A stretch of 64,000 nt of DNA from Chiridota heheva (Eukaryota; Echinodermata; Holothuroidea; Apodida; Chiridotidae). Each line of letters begins with the position of its first letter. Within the stretch, counting starts at the first letter, position 1. Below are positions 59,724-64,000 of this stretch, in pieces. Both the position numbers and the translations under genes were made by a program. The notes below the pieces were generated by a model. It worked only from the letters and a program-made list of their open reading frames with translations, was not told where the DNA came from and ran no database searches. Location: positions 279,501 to 343,500 of the forward strand of contig JAIGNY010004490.1 of assembly GCA_020152595.1 (NCBI GenBank). The letters run 5' to 3'.

Positions 59724-61074
59724 TAGAGCTGTGATCGTTTAGCATGTACATGCTACACGCTCGCAAATCTTGTAAACGTTTACTAAATACTTCATTGCGA
59801 GTAATCGTTTTTCACAGTCAGTCTTGCCGTCGAAAATCAATATTGTCATTCATGATTTAAATCACACACATCGGCTGACAAAACACCAATCAATGACTTT
59901 TTACAAACTGTAAATTCGATTAGCATAATCCTTTTTAAATGTGCGAATCACAAATGCGCAGTAATCACCAATGAATGGGGATATTATGCACTTTGATTTC
60001 GCCGAAATCTGAGTAATCTAACTTGTAAAATGCACCGCGAATCCACGAATGTGCCGCAATAAACAGTGAAACTAACAATAGGCCTAACGTTAGACCACAA
60101 GGCTTTAAAAATCCCACACAATCAAGGCCCGTTTTACAAGCTGTTAAATCGACCAAAAAACACTTGAATAATATTTGAATCGTGACAATCAGTACATTTA
60201 CATATAAATATTTACTGATAAGTCAAATAAATTTTGCAAGAAAGAAAAAATATTGCATAATAAACAAACAGAAAAAGGTTTTAACGGAGCTAAAATTCTG
60301 CATGCGTTATCTACCTACTGTGGTGTAGCGGTTATCATACCTGTCTACAGACCACAAGGCCCTGGGTTCAAGCTTGGGTTGGGTAGACACGCCAGTGTAC
60401 CACAACTGGTTATCAAAGGCCATGGACATTGAATTGGTTGTCGATGTTATGTCTGTCCGTATGTTATACCTGTGTTCTCGTCCGGGTCGTATTAAGCGTT
60501 TCGTGATAGCATTGTTACTATCATATCCGAATACGCAGGCGACGACCCCGTCATTATAATTGTGTGTTCACTCGTCGTCGTCGTGCATGCGTCGCAAAGA
60601 TGGTGGCCATTTTTTCGAGAGTACTGATATTTCAGAACTTCCTGGTGGTGGTGGCGAAGTTTTTAAATGTTTTACGGCGAGGTATATTATAGGCCTAGTA
60701 TGCAAGATTTTCACAGAAGAACTTTGAAAGCCGTAGCCGAATAGGACAAAAAAGTTACGCGATGTTGAGTTTAAATGACATTGAAAGGAAGTTATCTGTT
60801 CTTTCTAAACTGAATTTCCATGCATATTTTCCATAAAAAGGATGATTTATACTGTAGAAGTAAACTTTTTACAATTTGGAAAGCAAAACTCAGCGTCTAT
60901 TTGGGCAATGGAGTCAGTACTTTTGCCATACTGGTTGCGCGATTTATTTTACTTCGCCTCGTAGTTTTGGAGCAATTTTAGTGTATTTCCGAAAATTACG
61001 GTACTTAACGCGTGTACACGATACACGCTCCCTTTTTTTTGGCGTGTACACGTTTACTGAAATCCCTAAACGTA
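59724..61074 (+). mobile_element. hAT-like family A, copy 3, with nested SINE
   Basis: Starts TAGAGCTGTGATCGTTTAG at 59724 and runs to CCCTAAACGT at 61074, where the last 11 bp of the terminal repeat are missing. No target duplication was found, in line with end loss. Its body is in opposite orientation to copy 1. It is interrupted at 60299-60592 by SINE family 1. No transposase. Confidence 0.82.
60308..60583 (+). mobile_element. tRNA-derived SINE family 1, copy 2
   Basis: Perfect 9-bp target duplication TGCATGCGT at 60299-60307 and 60584-60592. The A-box-like TGGTGTAGCGG and B-box-like GGTTCAAGCTT sit in the first 75 bp. The body matches 11397-11667, and the 3' end is (CGT)n. Removing it restores the sequence seen uninterrupted in hAT copy 1 (rc near 1000-1020) and copy 2 (about 42850). 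Confidence 0.93.
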
Positions 61075-61129
61075 GGTATTATTATTGGCAATCATATTTT
61101 CGATGAGCATTCCGTTTTTATTTTGTTTT

Positions 61130-61518
61130 GTACATGACCCTCCCTTACGGGAACTTGGAGCATAGACGTCAAGCTATACTATCCTGCATGTGGGACGTAA
61201 AAGGATAAACACCAGGTTTTCACCCTACTCTTTTCGAGAAGTGTTCAGAGAACCAAATAGGGTGTGACTGTCCTACCATCGGGACTGACGGCTTAACGTC
61301 CCCTCTAAAGGACGGCGAGCGTCATTCAACCATTGCCACTTCTCTCAACAGCTGAATTAGGAGCAGGAGCTGCAAACGACGTACTGTACTTCCACTTTGA
61401 TGATTGGCGTATCTGTCTGCATAACTGTGGAAAAACTGGTTAGACCTGTCTGAGGCTTGAACCGGGTACCTCCAGCATCTCACTTGAGCGCTCTGCCAAC
61501 TAAGCTACCCGACTCTGT
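61130..61518 (-). mobile_element. tRNA-derived SINE, third family
   Basis: The minus-strand head is strongly tRNA-like: GGGTAGCTTAGTTGGCAGAG (A box, about 61510-61491) and CCGGTTCAAGCCTC (B box, about 61465-61452), with typical spacing. Some 300 bp of unrelated body follows, including GGGACGTTAAGCCGTC. It lies 270 bp downstream of exon 1. Relatives: 41330-41785 and a short GGTTTAACGTCCCG piece at 63081. Confidence 0.75.
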
Positions 61519-61788
61519 TTTTAAGTGTGTGAGTCAATTGGCATTCGTTGTAGTATTAGGCCCCCTACAATATGAATGAATTCTAACTTCAGAGAAAATT
61601 TTCAACAAGGTCAGACTGCAGTCAACCCCTTCCACTATCCAATTATTCCAATTTACTTTACTGCAAATACAGAATTAAAATAGATAAATAAGGGCTATTT
61701 TCATTCCACACTTGACTGTTTTCATTATTTCATTCACACCTAGCCTACTCATGTCTATGATTATTTCCAATCATTATTTTCGGCCTAC

Positions 61789-61897
61789 CTTCAGCAATAA
61801 CATCTTCCACTGTGACTTGGTATCGGCCCACGTTAAACACACGTCCTACAACAGCCGCAGCTGCAGGCGAAAAGTATTGTTTCTTATTTTTCTTCAT
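61789..61897 (-). CDS. AAK1: Exon 1 (start-codon exon) of AAK1/BMP2K-like kinase
   Basis: First coding exon of a NAK-family Ser/Thr kinase; in animals AAK1 phosphorylates the AP-2 mu subunit and regulates clathrin-mediated endocytosis. Read on the minus strand, ATG at 61897-61895 opens 36 codons plus one base. The peptide begins with a Lys-rich stretch (MKKNKKQ), then an Ala-rich segment, then GRVFNVGRYQVTVED and VIAE, closely resembling the human AAK1 segment just before the kinase glycine loop as I recall it. An in-frame TAA lies four codons upstream of the ATG, so this is the first possible start. The exon ends GAAG followed by donor GTAGGC (61788-61783). The split codon G|GC joins to exon 2 in phase and gives EGGFA, the glycine loop. 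No competing open frame explains this conservation. The N-terminus is short compared with human AAK1. Seen: sequence, stop and donor. Family knowledge: function. Inference: joining to the exon 55 kb away. Confidence 0.9.
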
Positions 61898-62100
61898 GAT
61901 TTTCTCTTATCCAGCGATCGCAAGGAATTTAGTTGACCATTTTCTGCATATGGAGTTATTCCGACAATAATTTTTCTTTCCTGAGGAAAATCTCTCAATT
62001 AATAAACAATCTCTGTAACCAATTCAATGGTTTGGTGATGTTGTGTATTCATCCTATCAACGCACAGACCGCGACAGTCATACAGAGCATGTTGTATCCC
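61898..62100 (-). promoter_or_regulatory. 5' leader / probable 5'UTR upstream of exon 1
   Basis: Sequence directly upstream of the kinase ATG. It holds the in-frame TAA four codons before the start, an A at -3, and two inverted CCAAT-like words near 62018-62030. A possible 3' splice site (TTTTCCTCAG followed by GAAAG, near 61978) could mean the 5'UTR is itself split. No TATA box is obvious. The transcription start cannot be placed from sequence alone. Confidence 0.3.
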
Positions 62101-62640
62101 TTTTAGATATACGATTAACACATTGAGTGTAATTGCATACACTGTACCTTACATGGGTTTGTGTGTATGTGATCGTGACACAGGTCGGCGAAGTTTTTAC
62201 GGCTGCGTCTTCGACTTTATACAGCAAACTGGCAAAGCAGGGATAACTGGATGAGTGACATGGAAGAGGTTCCCACAATAAAATATATATACCCCCTCCC
62301 CCCACCTCCCGAATGTTTGTCCTCCCATTATTTTCCCCCCTATGCCATGTTTTCGCCTCACAATAATGCTTTCCCCATCCAAGTGAACGTTTTGTATGGG
62401 TGGAATTTACCTGGCATAATTTGTTGACGTATAGCATTTCTCTTAATATTGACCCCCCCTCTCCCTTCCTTTACCTCAGCAAAATGTATCTCGCGTCGCA
62501 ACAGGTTACTAAAAGCAGGGCCGTTGCCAACCTCCACTGGCCATGGGTGGGGGAAGTTGAAGCACTGAACCAGAGACAGCGGAGCAACCTGAAAGTGGAA
62601 GCTGAACAAGTCACGGAAGGCGAACGCTCTAAAAAATCCA
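62101..62640. other. Upstream region of the kinase gene, nothing certain
   Basis: Short overlapping frames on both strands up to 119 codons show no family resemblance. C-rich tracts at 62288-62340 and 62450-62470. A promoter is expected in or beyond this part, but none can be recognised. Confidence 0.35.
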
Positions 62641-62654
62641 GATTTAATCAAGAA

Positions 62655-63410
62655 CCAAGGTTATTTCTAATCAATTCATGCTGCAAATGGCATATTTGTT
62701 TACATGTAAATTAACAGCAACAGCAAGATTTATTGTAGGGCCCAGGATGCGAATGGAAGTGAATCCCCTGGAATGCTCTCAGAAATGATGTATTTACCGA
62801 AGTCATTTCTGATCAAACTTATGCTGCAAATGACATATTATTTTACATGTATAAACAACAAGAAAATTGTATGTGGGGGCCCAAGGGGCGAAGCCCGGAT
62901 GCTCTCAGAAATTTAGCATTTACCAAAGTTATTCTGATAAAATACACGCTGCAAATGACATTTCTTTTTTCTTTTCTTTTTTGTATATGTTCAACAGCAA
63001 AATTTCATATGAAGGCCGAGGAGGCGAGGTCCCCAGAAGCTCCCAAAAAATAAGATTTACTAATTTGGCATAGCATAGCAAGGTTTAACGTCCCGAAAGC
63101 ATCCAGTGCTGGACATTATATCAAAACTTGAATTAAGTTTATTTCCTATGAAATTTGTGTTGCAAATAACATCAATGTGTACATGTATTAACAACAAGAT
63201 TTCATATGGGGTCCAGGAGGCGAAGCCCTCATAAATCTGTAAATCGCTCCCAGAAAATCAGCCTATTTCTGATAAAACATATGCTGCAAAAAAACATTTT
63301 TTTTACATATATCGACAGCAAAGTTTCGTTTGGAGGCACAGGGCTAGGGGGCGAATTCCTTAGCAGCTCTCATTATTTACTAAGTTTGTTTCTGATGAAA
63401 TAGTAGGGAT
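62655..63410 (+). repeat. About 150-bp tandem repeat, five diverged units
   Basis: Each unit has TTTCTGATMAAA, ATGCTGCAAATGACAT, TTTACATGTA, CAACAAGAAAATT-like, a GGGCCCAAGGGGCGAAGCCC-like GC-rich box and CTCAGAAAT. Units lie near 62655, 62803, 62930, 63140 and 63265. One is interrupted by a 50-bp SINE-like piece (63067-63120). GC boxes contrast with AT-rich flanks. Confidence 0.8.
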
Positions 63411-64000
63411 CGCAGAGCAATTTTTAAAGTGGGGGGGGGGCTGAAAAAATAAGTGGTGAAAATGAGAAGCGTCATTACATTCATATTTGTACACTACCTC
63501 CCAATCTTATTGGTAGTCATGGGCGTAGGTAGGGTAATCTCCCGAGGGGAGGGGGAGGCCGGGTAAATTAAGTTTCATCAATGATGTTGCTGCTATTTTC
63601 ATTCATTTTTGGCCTAATTTTTCCTCAATCATTGCGAAATTTTCTTCATTTTGAGCCATTTTCCTCAATTTTTTCTAAATTTCGTTCATTTTCGGGCACT
63701 TGTATTATTTCAGAGCATTGTGTGTCAATTTAGGTTTACAATTTTTTTTGATTTTCGGAAAATTTTAAGCACTTAACCTCAAAATTTATTGATAAGTTTT
63801 GGAAAATTTCGTCCATTTTAGGGCTATATTTTACCCAATTTTTGGGAAATTTCATATATTTTTGGACAATTTTGTTTAAGTTAAGAAAATATTTAACAAA
63901 TTTCAATTATACCTAATTTTCCTTCCATTTTCTTGTCATTTTCGGGAAATTTTGTTTATTTGTAGGCAATTTTCTTCAATTTTGACAAACATTTTGTCAA
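63411..64000 (+). repeat. G run and degenerate ATTTTCGGG/AAATTTT repeat
   Basis: 63430-63440 is a G10 run. From about 63590 to the window end, words such as AATTTTCTTCATTTT and TTTTCGGGAAATTTTG recur at irregular 25-35-bp spacing, suggesting an old diverged minisatellite. No ORF. Confidence 0.65.

Noticed and set aside
61452..61518. tRNA gene on the minus strand
   Set aside because: A and B boxes are good, but acceptor pairing is not convincing and it continues into a SINE body; treated as a SINE head.

Overview
The window is eukaryotic, AT-rich and almost entirely non-coding. It reads as one very long intron of a single animal gene, filled with interspersed and tandem repeats. Two small exons on the minus strand identify the gene: a start-codon exon at 61789-61897 and a second exon at 6609-6727. 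Joined in phase, they give the N-terminus and the first kinase subdomains of an AAK1/BMP2K-type (NAK family) serine/threonine kinase. Intron 1 between them is about 55.1 kb. The next exon (activation-side N-lobe and catalytic loop) is not visible and should lie beyond the left edge. No other host gene, rRNA, true tRNA or CRISPR locus was found.

The organism is most likely a marine invertebrate deuterostome, perhaps an echinoderm. Reasons are the long intron, frequent TAGGCCTA-type and TACTGTA/TACAGTA words, CR1/L2-like LINE tails ending in GCGCTATATAAATT, tRNA-derived SINEs and marine-invertebrate-type repeats (ACCTCCGYCC hairpin family, GGGGCGAAGCCC family). This placement is inference from composition and memory, not a search.

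Layout: 1-2400 holds a TTAA-flanked foldback element (family F1) interrupted by a hAT-like element, plus small duplications. 2746-3223 is a hairpin MITE with a 19-bp minisatellite in one arm. 3290-6150 is a tandem-repeat-cored mobile element (family D; more copies at 28.8 and 47.5 kb). 6286-6533 is a tRNA-type SINE next to exon 2. 7.4-7.8 kb is a palindrome cluster. 9.9-12.3 kb has small piggyBac-like MITEs, a SINE with target duplication and a possible LINE 3' end. 14.0-15.3 kb has minisatellite and duplications. 18.2-19.4 kb is a second hAT-like element. 20.9-21.4 kb is a LINE 3' end. 22.4-24.6 kb is a 2.26-kb minisatellite of 17-19-bp units. 31.3-32.7 kb is a decayed CR1-like reverse transcriptase, with a truncated sister copy at 37.3 kb. 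40.7-42.3 kb has two further LINE remnants and a long (TA)n tract. 49.0-49.7 kb is a 138-bp x5 array. 49.8-54.8 kb is a large element with 26-bp terminal inverted repeats. 59.7-61.5 kb is a hAT-like element with a nested SINE, then another SINE. 61.8 kb is exon 1. 62.6-64.0 kb is tandem repeat sequence upstream of the gene.

The repeats do not form a functional system together. They record successive insertions into a permissive intron, several with target-site duplications or with an unfilled paralogous site elsewhere in the window. I did not find a convincing undescribed system. The most useful result is the split kinase gene, which conventional ORF calling largely hides.
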